Source: Pseudomonas sp. ZH-FAD
GTDB taxonomy: Bacteria; Pseudomonadota; Gammaproteobacteria; Pseudomonadales; Pseudomonadaceae
Assembly: GCF_002803095.1 (NCBI RefSeq)
Contig: NZ_PGLR01000036.1
Location: 1 to 60,551 of the forward strand
Reading direction: 5' to 3'
Length of the DNA stretch: 60,551 nucleotides
Positions 41,010-50,257 of this stretch are shown here, one piece after another. Position numbers and translations under genes: made by a program. Each line of letters begins with the position of its first letter. Position 1 is the first letter of the stretch. The notes beneath the pieces were generated by a model that was not told the DNA's origin, ran no database searches, and saw only the letters and a list, made by a program, of their open reading frames with translations.

Positions 41010-43307
41010 ATGCGTATCGACATCGCCGCCTTGCGCCTGACCTTGGGCTACCTGCTGCTCGCCGCTCTGTGGATCCTTCTCAGCGATCATCTGCTGACCG
41101 CCCTGGGTCTATCCGTGACACAACAGGAGCGCTTGCAGTCCCTCAAGGGTCTGCTCTTCGTCGTGCTCACCAGTTCGCTGCTCTACCTCGTGCTGCACCG
41201 CCATGCCCTGCAGCACCGCCGTGCACGCCTGGAACTGGCCGGTAACGAGGAGCGTCTGCGCCTGGCGCTGGATGCCACGCGCGACGGTCTGTGGGACTGG
41301 GACGTGTCCAGACGCAAGGTATTCTTCTCCGAGGGCTACGCCAGGCTTCTCGGCCTCACTCCGCAAACGCTGGGCGATACCCGCGAAGACTGGGCCGCGC
41401 GCCTGCATCCGGATGACGTGGAGCGCGCGCTGCATGCACTCAATGCCGAATTGAGTGAACAGCCCTACGAGAACCTCTACCGCCTGCGCCATGCCGATGG
41501 CAGCTATCGCTGGATTCACTCGCGCGGCCGCCTGCTGCGTGACGAGAACGGCCAACCGCAGCGTTTCATCGGCATCGCCAGCGACATCACCCAGCAACGC
41601 GCCATCGACGACAGCCTGCGCCAGGCCGCAGCGGTGTTCGATGCCACCCAGGAAGGGGTACTGGTTACCGATGCCGAGCAAAGCATCGTCCACGTCAACC
41701 CTGCCTTCAGCCGCATCACCGGTTACAGCAGCGAGGAAATCCTCGGCCAGCACCCCAACCTGCTCAAATCCGGCCGTCATGACACCGCCTTCTACCAGAG
41801 CCTGTGGCACGCCCTGCAGAACCGTGGCGCCTGGAGCGGTGAAGTGTGGAACCGGCGCAAGAGCGGCGAAATCTACCCGCAATGGCAATGCATCCGCGTC
41901 ATCCACGACGAGCAGGGCCGCGTCAGCCATTACGTGGCGGTGTTCTCCGACATCACTGCGCTCAAACGTTCGCAGCGTGAGCTGGATTACCTGGCCCACC
42001 ACGACCCGCTGAGCAACCTGCCCAACCGCCTGCTGTTCACCGAGCGCGTCGCCCATGCCCTGGAGCGCAGCAAGATCGAGGAGCTGCGCGGCGCAGTGCT
42101 GCTGATCGACCTGGACCATTTCAAGCACATCAACGAAAGCCTCGGCCACAACGTCGGCGACCTGCTGCTCAAGGGCGTCGGTGAACGCCTGCAGCAGGAT
42201 TTGCCCAGTGGCTGCACGCTGGCCCGGCTGGGCGGCGACGAGTTCGGCCTGCTCAGCGAAAATTGCGCCGACGCCGCTCAGGCAGCCGAGCTTGCGCAAC
42301 GCCTGCTGCGCAGCCTGGAAATGTTCTTTCGCCTCGATGGCCACGAGCTCTACATTGGCGCCAGCATCGGCATCAGCCTGTTCCCCGAAGATGCCGATAG
42401 CGTCGAGCAGATCCTGCGTAACGCCGACTCGGCGCTGTTCAAAGCCAAGAGCAGCGGCCGCGAAGGCTATGCCTTCTATGTGCAGGAGCTGACCGACTAC
42501 GCCCGTCAGCGCGTGGAACTGGCCAGCAGCCTGCGCCATGCCCTGGACAATGACGAGCTGCGCGTTTACTACCAGCCGTTGCATGACCTGGGTGACGGTA
42601 GCCAGGTAGGCATGGAGGCACTGGTGCGCTGGCAGCACCCGCAACGCGGGCTGATCGCTCCTGGCGAATTCATCCCGATTGCCGAGGACAACGGCATGAT
42701 CGGCGCCATCGATACCTGGGTACTGGAGCAGGCCTGCCGCCAGATGGTGCGCTGGAACGCCGAGGGTTGTGGGCTGAGTTTCGTCGCGGTGAACGTCTCC
42801 AGCCGCCTGTTCAGCCGCGGTGAACTCGATATGAAAGTGGCGCAGGTACTGGCAGAAACAGGCCTGCCGCCCGAGCAGCTGGAGCTGGAAGTCACCGAGA
42901 GCGCGATCATGGAAGACCCGGATGCAGCGCAGAAACTGCTCATCAGCCTGCGCGCCCTGGGCGTGCGCCTGGCCATTGACGACTTCGGTACTGGCTACAG
43001 CTCCCTGGCGCGCCTCAAGCGTCTGCCAGTGGACAAGCTCAAGCTCGACCAGAGTTTCGTGCGCGGCCTGCCTGACGACCCGGAGGATGCCGCCATCGCC
43101 CGCGCAGTGATCGCCCTGGGCAAGAGCCTGGGCCTCAAGGTTCTCGCCGAAGGTATCGAACAACCCGCTCAAGCCGCCTTCCTGCGCGAGCTAGGCTGCA
43201 ATTACGGCCAGGGCTACCACTTCGGCCGTCCGCAACCTGTAGCCAGAGCCATCGACGCCACTGCAATGAGCGAAGCGAAGGATAGTCAGTCCAGCACCAG
43301 GAGCTGA
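41010..43307 (+). CDS. Membrane PAS-PAS-GGDEF-EAL c-di-GMP enzyme
   Basis: The roughly 765-residue protein has two membrane helices (about 8-27 and 45-64), PAS_3 (about 78-200, RLRHADGSYRWIHSRGRLL), a second PAS (about 205-325) and GGDEF (active site RLGGDEF at about 408-414). EAL follows (GMEALVRWQHP near 536, ESAIMED, AIDDFGTGYSSL). Both catalytic signatures are intact. EAL-family residues favour phosphodiesterase activity, but direction is not decidable from sequence. ATG 41010 is used; TTG 41004 is better spaced from GGGAG and may be the real start. It is followed after two bases by the REC-HDOD gene, so it leads the signalling cluster. Confidence 0.9.
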   Translation: MRIDIAALRLTLGYLLLAALWILLSDHLLTALGLSVTQQERLQSLKGLLFVVLTSSLLYLVLHRHALQHRRARLELAGNEERLRLALDATRDGLWDWDVSRRKVFFSEGYARLLGLTPQTLGDTREDWAARLHPDDVERALHALNAELSEQPYENLYRLRHADGSYRWIHSRGRLLRDENGQPQRFIGIASDITQQRAIDDSLRQAAAVFDATQEGVLVTDAEQSIVHVNPAFSRITGYSSEEILGQHPNLLKSGRHDTAFYQSLWHALQNRGAWSGEVWNRRKSGEIYPQWQCIRVIHDEQGRVSHYVAVFSDITALKRSQRELDYLAHHDPLSNLPNRLLFTERVAHALERSKIEELRGAVLLIDLDHFKHINESLGHNVGDLLLKGVGERLQQDLPSGCTLARLGGDEFGLLSENCADAAQAAELAQRLLRSLEMFFRLDGHELYIGASIGISLFPEDADSVEQILRNADSALFKAKSSGREGYAFYVQELTDYARQRVELASSLRHALDNDELRVYYQPLHDLGDGSQVGMEALVRWQHPQRGLIAPGEFIPIAEDNGMIGAIDTWVLEQACRQMVRWNAEGCGLSFVAVNVSSRLFSRGELDMKVAQVLAETGLPPEQLELEVTESAIMEDPDAAQKLLISLRALGVRLAIDDFGTGYSSLARLKRLPVDKLKLDQSFVRGLPDDPEDAAIARAVIALGKSLGLKVLAEGIEQPAQAAFLRELGCNYGQGYHFGRPQPVARAIDATAMSEAKDSQSSTRS

Positions 43308-43309
43308 AC

Positions 43310-44431
43310 ATGCGCGTGCTGATTCTCGAAGACGATCCCTGGATCGCCGATCTGCTCAAGCAGATCGTACTGAGCCTGCGCCCCGGCGCCCGCGTCGACT
43401 GCCAGGTGCGCGTGGCAGACGCTATCTCGGCCTGGCAGCGCGAACCGGCGCAGCTGGTGATCGCCGACTGGAACCTGCCGGACGGCAGCGGCACTCTGCT
43501 GTTGCAGGCGGTACGCAGCCAGGACCGTGACGTGGCGCTGGTGATGATCACCGCGCGCGCCGATCGCGGCAGCGTGCTCGAGGTGCGCCCACTGGGCATC
43601 AACGCCTTTATCAGCAAACCCTTCCAGGTACCCAAGGTTCTGGACTGCCTGCGCCGCCTGTTACCCGACGATGATGAGCCTCACGCGGCAGCAGCCAACG
43701 ACGAGGACTTTCTTCACCATCTCGGTGCCTTGCCCGATGAGGAGCTCGATCTGCCACTGCATGACGAGCTCTTTCAGCAACTGCGCGACACGGCGGCAGC
43801 ACCCAGCACCCTGGAGCAACTCGGCGAACACTGGCAGCAGGACCCAGCCGTGCAGGCGCGGCTGATCGCTGCGGCTAACAACAGCCTCTACAACAGCACC
43901 GGACAGCCTTGCGTCAGCTTGCCCGATGCCGTGCGCCGACTGGGCGCAGCCACCGCGCTGAATCTGATTCAGGGCCTGGCGCTACGCCCGGTAGCCAGCC
44001 TGCAGGACGCAGACCTGAGAACCCTGGGCCAGAATCTGCTGCAGGCGCAGTTGGACCTGCGGCAGAAGGTCGGTGCACTGGCCAAAGCCTGTCAGCTGGA
44101 CCCGACACCCCTGCATAGCGCCGCCCTGCTGCAACGCATGGGCGAGCTGGCCGTGCTGCAGCAGGCGCAGATCTGGCGCAACCGCGGTCTGCCGTTGAGC
44201 GAGGAGCAAGTGCAACAAGCGCTGCGCCAATACAGCGGCGAACTGGCCAACCGCCTCAAGGCAGATTGGCGTTTGCCCATCGGGCTACGTGAACTGATCG
44301 GCGCCTGTTACGGCCTGGCTCCCGGCAACGCCCGCCGCGAGCCGATTCTCATGCGCCTTGCCAGCGTCGAACTGCAGAGCGCCGACAGTCAGGAAGCACA
44401 ACGCCTGCGCCGCCTGGCCGGGCTGAGCTGA
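43310..44431 (+). CDS. Response regulator with HDOD output domain
   Basis: The 373-residue protein has an N-terminal receiver (acidic pair EDD, phospho-Asp about 53 in IADWNLPDG, Thr/Ser ITA, Lys SKPF) and a C-terminal HDOD domain (about 150-345; AAANNSLYNSTGQPCVSLPD, SAALLQRMGELAVLQ). HDOD domains are HD-like but non-catalytic and recruit signalling partners. It starts two bases after the EAL gene's stop and precedes the large kinase, so it is probably a phospho-controlled adaptor within this cluster. Confidence 0.88.
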   Translation: MRVLILEDDPWIADLLKQIVLSLRPGARVDCQVRVADAISAWQREPAQLVIADWNLPDGSGTLLLQAVRSQDRDVALVMITARADRGSVLEVRPLGINAFISKPFQVPKVLDCLRRLLPDDDEPHAAAANDEDFLHHLGALPDEELDLPLHDELFQQLRDTAAAPSTLEQLGEHWQQDPAVQARLIAAANNSLYNSTGQPCVSLPDAVRRLGAATALNLIQGLALRPVASLQDADLRTLGQNLLQAQLDLRQKVGALAKACQLDPTPLHSAALLQRMGELAVLQQAQIWRNRGLPLSEEQVQQALRQYSGELANRLKADWRLPIGLRELIGACYGLAPGNARREPILMRLASVELQSADSQEAQRLRRLAGLS

Positions 44432-44441
44432 GGCGCGACGA

Positions 44442-47400
44442 ATGATTAAATCCAGGCTGGGTAATCGCTGGTTCGGTCAATTCAAGGCCAGTGGCCGCGA
44501 CGCCAGTGACCGAGACGCCGGCCGCCGGGACGCCGGCCGCTGGATAGTCATCGGAGGCAGCCTGTGCCTGGCGCTGTTCTTCGCCTTTCTCGGGCGCCAG
44601 GCGCTGAACGAGCGCGAAGCGCTCTGGCAACTGCAGATCAGCAAACAGGCAGACATCCAGCGTATGGCCCTGAACAGCACCCAGCATGGGCTGCAGGAAC
44701 GCGCGCAGCTGCTGGCGGAAACCATCGCTGCCGATGCCTGGGTGACGGAGCTGGTGCGCCAGGCTCACGCCCTGCCGGCGAGCGATCAGCAAAGCCTGGC
44801 CAGCATCCGCAGCCAGCTCTACACCCGCCTGGCGCCGCGCTGGCGCAACCTGCAGGCGCACCAGCCGTTTCGTCTCTACGTGCACCTGGCGCCAGACGTG
44901 AAGGTGCTGCTGCGCGTGCACGAGCCCGAGCACTTTGGCGACCTGCAGATTGGCTGGCGCCCAATGGTACTGGAAGCGCTGCACAGCGCCAGAAGCCAAG
45001 CCGGCCTGGGCCTGACCCGCGGCAGCGTCGGCATGCGTGCCATCGCCCCATTGCTGGCCGAGGGCAACAACGGGTCCCAACAGGTCGGTGCCATCGAAGT
45101 GGCCATGGGGGTGCTCGAGGATCTTGCCCAGCTGGACCGCGAGTTCGACAGCGGTGTGGCCCTGCTGCTGCGCGAAGACCTGCTGCTGAGTTCGGACAGC
45201 GGCGAAGAACTCCGCGGCCTGGCCGGCGATAGCCAGCGCTGGCAGTTGATGGATCATTCGCGGCCCCAAGTGCTGGCCTGGCAACAGCAACAGCGATTGC
45301 CCGCCCCGAGCGAGGGCGATAGCGTGCGCCTGCTGGACGATGGCGAACGCCATTATCTGGTCAATCAGGTGGCGCTGAGCAGCTACCGGCAACGTCACGA
45401 CCCCAGCGCAGAGCCACTGGCGGTCGCACTGATCTGGCACGACGTCAGCGATCAGTTCAATCTGCACCGCAGCGACAAGCGCTGGCTGGTAGTCAAGTGG
45501 CTGCTCGCCTGGTGCGGCGCCGAGGCCCTGCTGCTGGTTCTGCTACGCAGCACCCGACGCAGCACGCAGCGCCTGATGCAGCGCCAGCAAGCGGCGCTGC
45601 GCGCGCTCAACGAAATCGCTGCGCTACCCAGCCTGAGCCGCACCGAGCAATTGCGCCAGGCGCTGCGCCTGAGCGCGGAGTATTTCGGCATGCCGCTGGG
45701 CATCATCAGCCGTATCGAGGACAAGCAGTACCAGGTGCTGGTACAGGTATCTCCCGACGGCGCCCTCAGCGACGGCCAACTGTTCGAACTGGGCGACACC
45801 TACTGCAGCCTGGTCTTGCAGCAGAACGATGCGCTGGCCATCCCCCATATGGCCGACTCGCCGCACAGGCACCACCCCTGTTATCGCCAGTTCGCTCTGG
45901 AAAGCTATATCGGTACCGCCGTGCGGGTGGGCGGCAAGCCTTTCGGCACCCTGGCCTTCGCCAACCCCGAGCGACGCAGACAGCCATTCGATGACGCCGA
46001 CCGCGACTTCCTCGGTCTGTTCGCCCGATGGGTCGGCGCTATTCTCGAACGCCAGCAGCAGGAGCGCGCCGTGCGCTCGGCACGCGCCTATCTGCAAGCG
46101 GTGCTGGACTCGGCCACCGGGGTGTCGATCATCGCCACCGACACGCGCGGAATCATCAGTCTGTTCAATTCCGGCGCCGAACGCCTTCTCGGCTATAGCA
46201 CCGAAGAGATGATCGGACGCCAGACTCCGGCGATGTTTCATCTCGCGGACGAAATCCAGACCCGCGCCGCCGAGCTGAGCGAGGTCGCCGGCGCCCCGCT
46301 GGTGGACTTCGAGGTCTTAGTACACAACACCCGCGGTGGCGACCCGGAAACCCGACAGTGGACCTATCGCCACAAGGACGGCAGCCTGCGCCAGGTCAAC
46401 CTCACCGTCAGCACCATGTTCGACGAGAGCGGCCAGATCACCGGCTTTCTCGGCATCGCCAGCGATATCAGCGAGTTGCAACAGACCACCCGCGCGTTAC
46501 AGAAGAGCGAGAGTCGCTTCCGCGGCCTGGTAGCCAACCTGCCTGGCGTGGTGTATCGCTGCGCCAACGACGCCGACTGGAGCATGCGCTACATCAGCGA
46601 TGAAATTGCCAACCTCAGCGGTTACCCGGCCAGCGACTTCATCGACAACCAGGTACGCAGCTTTTCCAGCATCGTGCACCCCGATGACCTGGCCATCACC
46701 TACCGCATCGGCGAGGCCATCTCGCGCCAGGAAAGCTTCGAGCTCACCTACCGCCTGCGCCATGCCGATGGCCATAACGTCTGGGTGCGCGAGAAAGGCC
46801 GTGGCGAATACGATAGCCACGGCCATCTGCTGTGGGTCGACGGTTTCATCTGGGACATCAGCGAGCGCCAGGCCATGGAGGACGAACTGCGCCTGAGCCA
46901 ACAGCGTTTTCTCAATGCCTTCAATACCGCTCCACAGGGCATGGCGCTGGTCGGCCCGGACGGTCGCTGGCTGGAGGTCAACGATGAGCTGTGCCGCATG
47001 CTCGGTTACGAACGCGAGGAGCTGCTGGCCTGCACCTACCAGCAGGTCACCCATCCGGACGATCTCGATGCCGATCGGCAGAACGTCGCCGATTTACTGG
47101 CCGGGCGAATCAACGCCTATCAGATGGAGAAACGCTACCTGGACAAGCAGGGGCGCACACTCTGGGTGTTGCTCAGCGTGTCGCTGGTACGTGACGGCGA
47201 GGGGCAGCCCGTGCACTTCGTCCTGCAGATCCAGGACTTCAGCGACCGCGTCGCCGCCGAGCGCGCGGTACGCGAGCGCGAGCATTACCTGCGCACCCTG
47301 CTCGACAACGTGGTCGATGCCATCATCACCATCGATGAGCAGGGCCGTATCGAAACCTTCAACCATGCGGCCGAAGCGATATTCGGCTATCGGCAAAGCG

Positions 47401-48338
47401 AAGTAGCGGGGCGCAACGTCAGCATGCTGATGCCCGAACCCTACCGCGATGCCCATGACGGCTACATCCAACGTTACCTGCGCACCGGCGAAGCCTGGGT
47501 AGTGGGCCAGGTCCGCGAGCTGGAGGGCCTGCGCCAGAGCGGCGAGCGCTTCGCCATGGAGCTGGCGGTGTCGCAGATCAGCCACCAGGGGCAACGCCGC
47601 TTTATCGCGGTGATCCGCGACATCGCCGAGCGCAAGCGCACCGAACAGATGAAGAACGAATTCGTCTCCACCGTCAGCCACGAGCTGCGCACCCCGCTCA
47701 CCGCCATCGCCGGTTCACTCGGCCTGATCAATGGCGGCGCCCTCGGTGCCGTACCGGAAAGCATGCGCCAGATGCTGAGCATCGCCCACAGCAACAGCCA
47801 GCGTCTCAGCGCCCTGATCAACGACCTGCTGGACATGGACAAACTGGTTGCCGGCAAGATGCATTTCGACCTGCAGGCGCGCACACTGCAGCCACTGCTG
47901 GAACAGGCGCTGCTGCACAACCAGCCCTATGCCGAGCAGCATCAGGTCGAATTGCGCCTGCAGGTCGAGGGCGACGCCCAGGTGCAGGTCGACGCTCAGC
48001 GCCTGGCACAGGTGATGGCCAACCTGCTGTCCAACGCCGCCAAGTTCTCGCCAGCAGGTGCCAGCGTCGAGGTGCGTCTGCAGCATGGCGGCGAGGTCCT
48101 GCGCGTCAGCGTAGCGGACAGCGGTCCCGGCATACCGGAAGCCTTCAAACCGCGCATATTCAGCAAGTTCTCCCAGGCCGACTCCGGTGACACCCGGCAA
48201 CAGGGCGGCACCGGGCTGGGGCTGGCCATCTGCAAGGAAATCATCGAACGCATGGGCGGCCATATCGGCTTCGACTCGTCCCCAGGTCAAGGTGCTACCT
48301 TCTGGTTCGAACTACCGATCACAGGGAACGCGTCATGA
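44442..48338 (+). CDS. Large sensor histidine kinase (Cache-like, GAF, four PAS, HisKA-HATPase)
   Basis: The 1,298-residue protein has TM1 (about 33-52), a periplasmic dCache_3-like domain (RLYVHLAPDVKVLLRVHEPE, FGDLQIGWRPMV) and TM2 (about 346-366). A GAF domain (about 385-545) and four PAS domains (about 550-680, 690-810, 815-935 and 945-1060) follow. HisKA has His about 1080 in STVSHELRTPLTAIAGSL; the HATPase has SGPGIP and GTGLGLAIC. The fourth PAS resembles FixL but has Trp where FixL has its heme His. No receiver is attached. It overlaps the next kinase by ATGA. An N-terminal RDASDRDAGRRDAGR stretch is encoded by short DNA repeats. Confidence 0.88.
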   Translation: MIKSRLGNRWFGQFKASGRDASDRDAGRRDAGRWIVIGGSLCLALFFAFLGRQALNEREALWQLQISKQADIQRMALNSTQHGLQERAQLLAETIAADAWVTELVRQAHALPASDQQSLASIRSQLYTRLAPRWRNLQAHQPFRLYVHLAPDVKVLLRVHEPEHFGDLQIGWRPMVLEALHSARSQAGLGLTRGSVGMRAIAPLLAEGNNGSQQVGAIEVAMGVLEDLAQLDREFDSGVALLLREDLLLSSDSGEELRGLAGDSQRWQLMDHSRPQVLAWQQQQRLPAPSEGDSVRLLDDGERHYLVNQVALSSYRQRHDPSAEPLAVALIWHDVSDQFNLHRSDKRWLVVKWLLAWCGAEALLLVLLRSTRRSTQRLMQRQQAALRALNEIAALPSLSRTEQLRQALRLSAEYFGMPLGIISRIEDKQYQVLVQVSPDGALSDGQLFELGDTYCSLVLQQNDALAIPHMADSPHRHHPCYRQFALESYIGTAVRVGGKPFGTLAFANPERRRQPFDDADRDFLGLFARWVGAILERQQQERAVRSARAYLQAVLDSATGVSIIATDTRGIISLFNSGAERLLGYSTEEMIGRQTPAMFHLADEIQTRAAELSEVAGAPLVDFEVLVHNTRGGDPETRQWTYRHKDGSLRQVNLTVSTMFDESGQITGFLGIASDISELQQTTRALQKSESRFRGLVANLPGVVYRCANDADWSMRYISDEIANLSGYPASDFIDNQVRSFSSIVHPDDLAITYRIGEAISRQESFELTYRLRHADGHNVWVREKGRGEYDSHGHLLWVDGFIWDISERQAMEDELRLSQQRFLNAFNTAPQGMALVGPDGRWLEVNDELCRMLGYEREELLACTYQQVTHPDDLDADRQNVADLLAGRINAYQMEKRYLDKQGRTLWVLLSVSLVRDGEGQPVHFVLQIQDFSDRVAAERAVREREHYLRTLLDNVVDAIITIDEQGRIETFNHAAEAIFGYRQSEVAGRNVSMLMPEPYRDAHDGYIQRYLRTGEAWVVGQVRELEGLRQSGERFAMELAVSQISHQGQRRFIAVIRDIAERKRTEQMKNEFVSTVSHELRTPLTAIAGSLGLINGGALGAVPESMRQMLSIAHSNSQRLSALINDLLDMDKLVAGKMHFDLQARTLQPLLEQALLHNQPYAEQHQVELRLQVEGDAQVQVDAQRLAQVMANLLSNAAKFSPAGASVEVRLQHGGEVLRVSVADSGPGIPEAFKPRIFSKFSQADSGDTRQQGGTGLGLAICKEIIERMGGHIGFDSSPGQGATFWFELPITGNAS

Positions 48339-50257
48339 GCCAAGCCCCGATCCCCGCCAATGAGCAGGAACGCCTGGCCGCCCTGCGCGCCCTGGAACTG
48401 CTCGACAGCCCGGCCGAAGCGATGTTCGACCACATCACCGCGCTGGCTGCACAAATCTGCGACACCCCTATCGCCCTGATCTCGCTGGTCGATGCCCAGC
48501 GCCAGTGGTTCAAGAGCCGGGTTGGCCTGGATGCCGAGCAAACCGCGCGCGAGCTGGCCTTCTGCGCCCATGCAGTGGCCGCCGACGCGCCACTGGAAGT
48601 GGACAACGCCCTGGATGACGCCCGTTTTCGCGACAACCCGCTGGTCACTTCCGACCCGCATATCCGCTTCTACGCCGGCATGCCGCTGCACGACGGCCAG
48701 GGCCTGGCGCTCGGCACCCTGTGCGTGATCGACCGCCAGCCGCGCCACCTCGACAGCCACCAGCGTGCTCAATTGCAGCACCTGGCACAGCTGACCGGGG
48801 AGTTGTTCGAGCTGCGCCTGCAGGCGCGTCGCCAGGCCGAACAGAGCGCCATGCACCAGGCCATGCTGGACAACGCCGGCAGTGCAGTGCTGGTGCTTGA
48901 CCCACAGGGCCGTGTACTGCGCAGCAACCATGAAACGCAGCAGCTGCTGGGCTATTCGCCCGCTGAGCTGGAGGATCAGTACCTGCCACAGCTGCTGCTC
49001 GAACCAGGCCAGTACGAGCGCCTGTGTACCGCCTGTAGCAGCGGGCCGCAGAGCACCGAGGGGCAAATGCGCGCACGCAACGGACAGCACCTGCCGGTGC
49101 GCCTGAATCTCTCGCCGATCCGCGCCGAAGGCCAGCCGCTCCAAGGCTACCTGCTGGTGGCCAATGATCTCAGCCAGCGCGAAGAAGCGCGCCAACGCCT
49201 GCAACGCATCGCCGCACAGCTGCCGGGCATGGTCTACCAGTATCTGCTACGCGCCGATGGCAGCAGTTGCTTCCCCTATGCCAGCGCCGGTATCCGCGAC
49301 GTTTACGGCTGCACGCCTGAAGAAGTCAGCGAGGATGCCGGTCCACTCCTCGCCCGCCTGCATCCGGATGACGCGCCACAGGTGCACGCCGCCATGGCCC
49401 GCTCGGCCGCGAACCTGAGCACCTGGCATCAGGAATACCGCGTCCTGCACCCACTGCACGGTCCGCTCTGGGTCGAGGGACGTGCTGCACCGCAGCGCCT
49501 GCCTGGCGGCGAAACGCTTTGGCACGGTTTCATCAGCGATATCAGCGAACGCAAGCGCGGCGAGCAATTGCAGAATGAGTTCGTCTCCACCGTCAGCCAT
49601 GAGCTGCGCACGCCGCTGACCGCCATCGCCGGTTCACTCGGCCTGATCAACGGCGGCGCCCTGGGCGCGGTACCGGAGCAGATGCAGCAGATGCTGGAAA
49701 TCGCCCAGAGCAACAGCCAGCGTCTGCGCAAACTGATCGACGACCTGCTGGACATCGACAAGCTGGTCGCCGGCAAGATGCGCTTCGATCTGCAGCCGCT
49801 GGCCCTGCGCCCGCTGCTGGAGCAGGCGCTGCGCAGCAACCAGCCCTATGCCGAGCACCACCGGGTGCAACTGCGGCTATTGCCGGGCATCGACTGCCAG
49901 GTAAGCGCCGATGCCCAGCGCCTGGAACAGGTGCTGGCCAACCTGCTGGCCAATGCCGCCAAGTTTTCCACCGCCGGACAGAGCGTGGAGCTGGCAGCCG
50001 TGCCCACGGACGGCTGGGTACGCATCAGCGTGCGTGACCAGGGCCAGGGTATCGCGCAGGACTTCAAGCCGCGCATCTTCAGCAAATTTGCCCAAGCCGA
50101 TGCCGGCGACACCCGCCGCCAGGGCGGCACAGGCCTGGGCCTGGCGATCAGCAAGGAGATCATCGAACACATGGGTGGACGTATCGGCTTCGACTCCGTG
50201 GAGGGACAAGGCAGCACCTTCTGGCTGGACCTGCCACAGGTCGGAGGGCAACCATGA
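48335..50257 (+). CDS. Cytoplasmic GAF-PAS-PAS histidine kinase
   Basis: The 640-residue protein has no membrane helix. It has a GAF domain (about 12-165; ALISLVDAQRQWFKSRVGLD, FYAGMPLHDGQGLALGTLCV), PAS (about 170-285), a second PAS (about 290-405) and HisKA with His about 422 in STVSHELRTPLTAIAGSL. The HATPase has DQGQGI and GTGLGLAIS. The kinase core is nearly the same as in its two neighbours. It overlaps both by ATGA, so three kinases are translated as one coupled series. Confidence 0.9.
   Translation: MSQAPIPANEQERLAALRALELLDSPAEAMFDHITALAAQICDTPIALISLVDAQRQWFKSRVGLDAEQTARELAFCAHAVAADAPLEVDNALDDARFRDNPLVTSDPHIRFYAGMPLHDGQGLALGTLCVIDRQPRHLDSHQRAQLQHLAQLTGELFELRLQARRQAEQSAMHQAMLDNAGSAVLVLDPQGRVLRSNHETQQLLGYSPAELEDQYLPQLLLEPGQYERLCTACSSGPQSTEGQMRARNGQHLPVRLNLSPIRAEGQPLQGYLLVANDLSQREEARQRLQRIAAQLPGMVYQYLLRADGSSCFPYASAGIRDVYGCTPEEVSEDAGPLLARLHPDDAPQVHAAMARSAANLSTWHQEYRVLHPLHGPLWVEGRAAPQRLPGGETLWHGFISDISERKRGEQLQNEFVSTVSHELRTPLTAIAGSLGLINGGALGAVPEQMQQMLEIAQSNSQRLRKLIDDLLDIDKLVAGKMRFDLQPLALRPLLEQALRSNQPYAEHHRVQLRLLPGIDCQVSADAQRLEQVLANLLANAAKFSTAGQSVELAAVPTDGWVRISVRDQGQGIAQDFKPRIFSKFAQADAGDTRRQGGTGLGLAISKEIIEHMGGRIGFDSVEGQGSTFWLDLPQVGGQP

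Noticed and set aside
41109..43172. A 687-codon open frame antisense to the PAS-GGDEF-EAL gene
   Set aside because: It is the complementary-strand shadow of a high-GC gene with clear domains on the plus strand. The antisense protein is low complexity and matches no family.
47281..47620. Direct call of a heme-binding oxygen sensor
   Set aside because: The FixL-like sequence lacks the axial His at the expected site, so oxygen sensing is not claimed.
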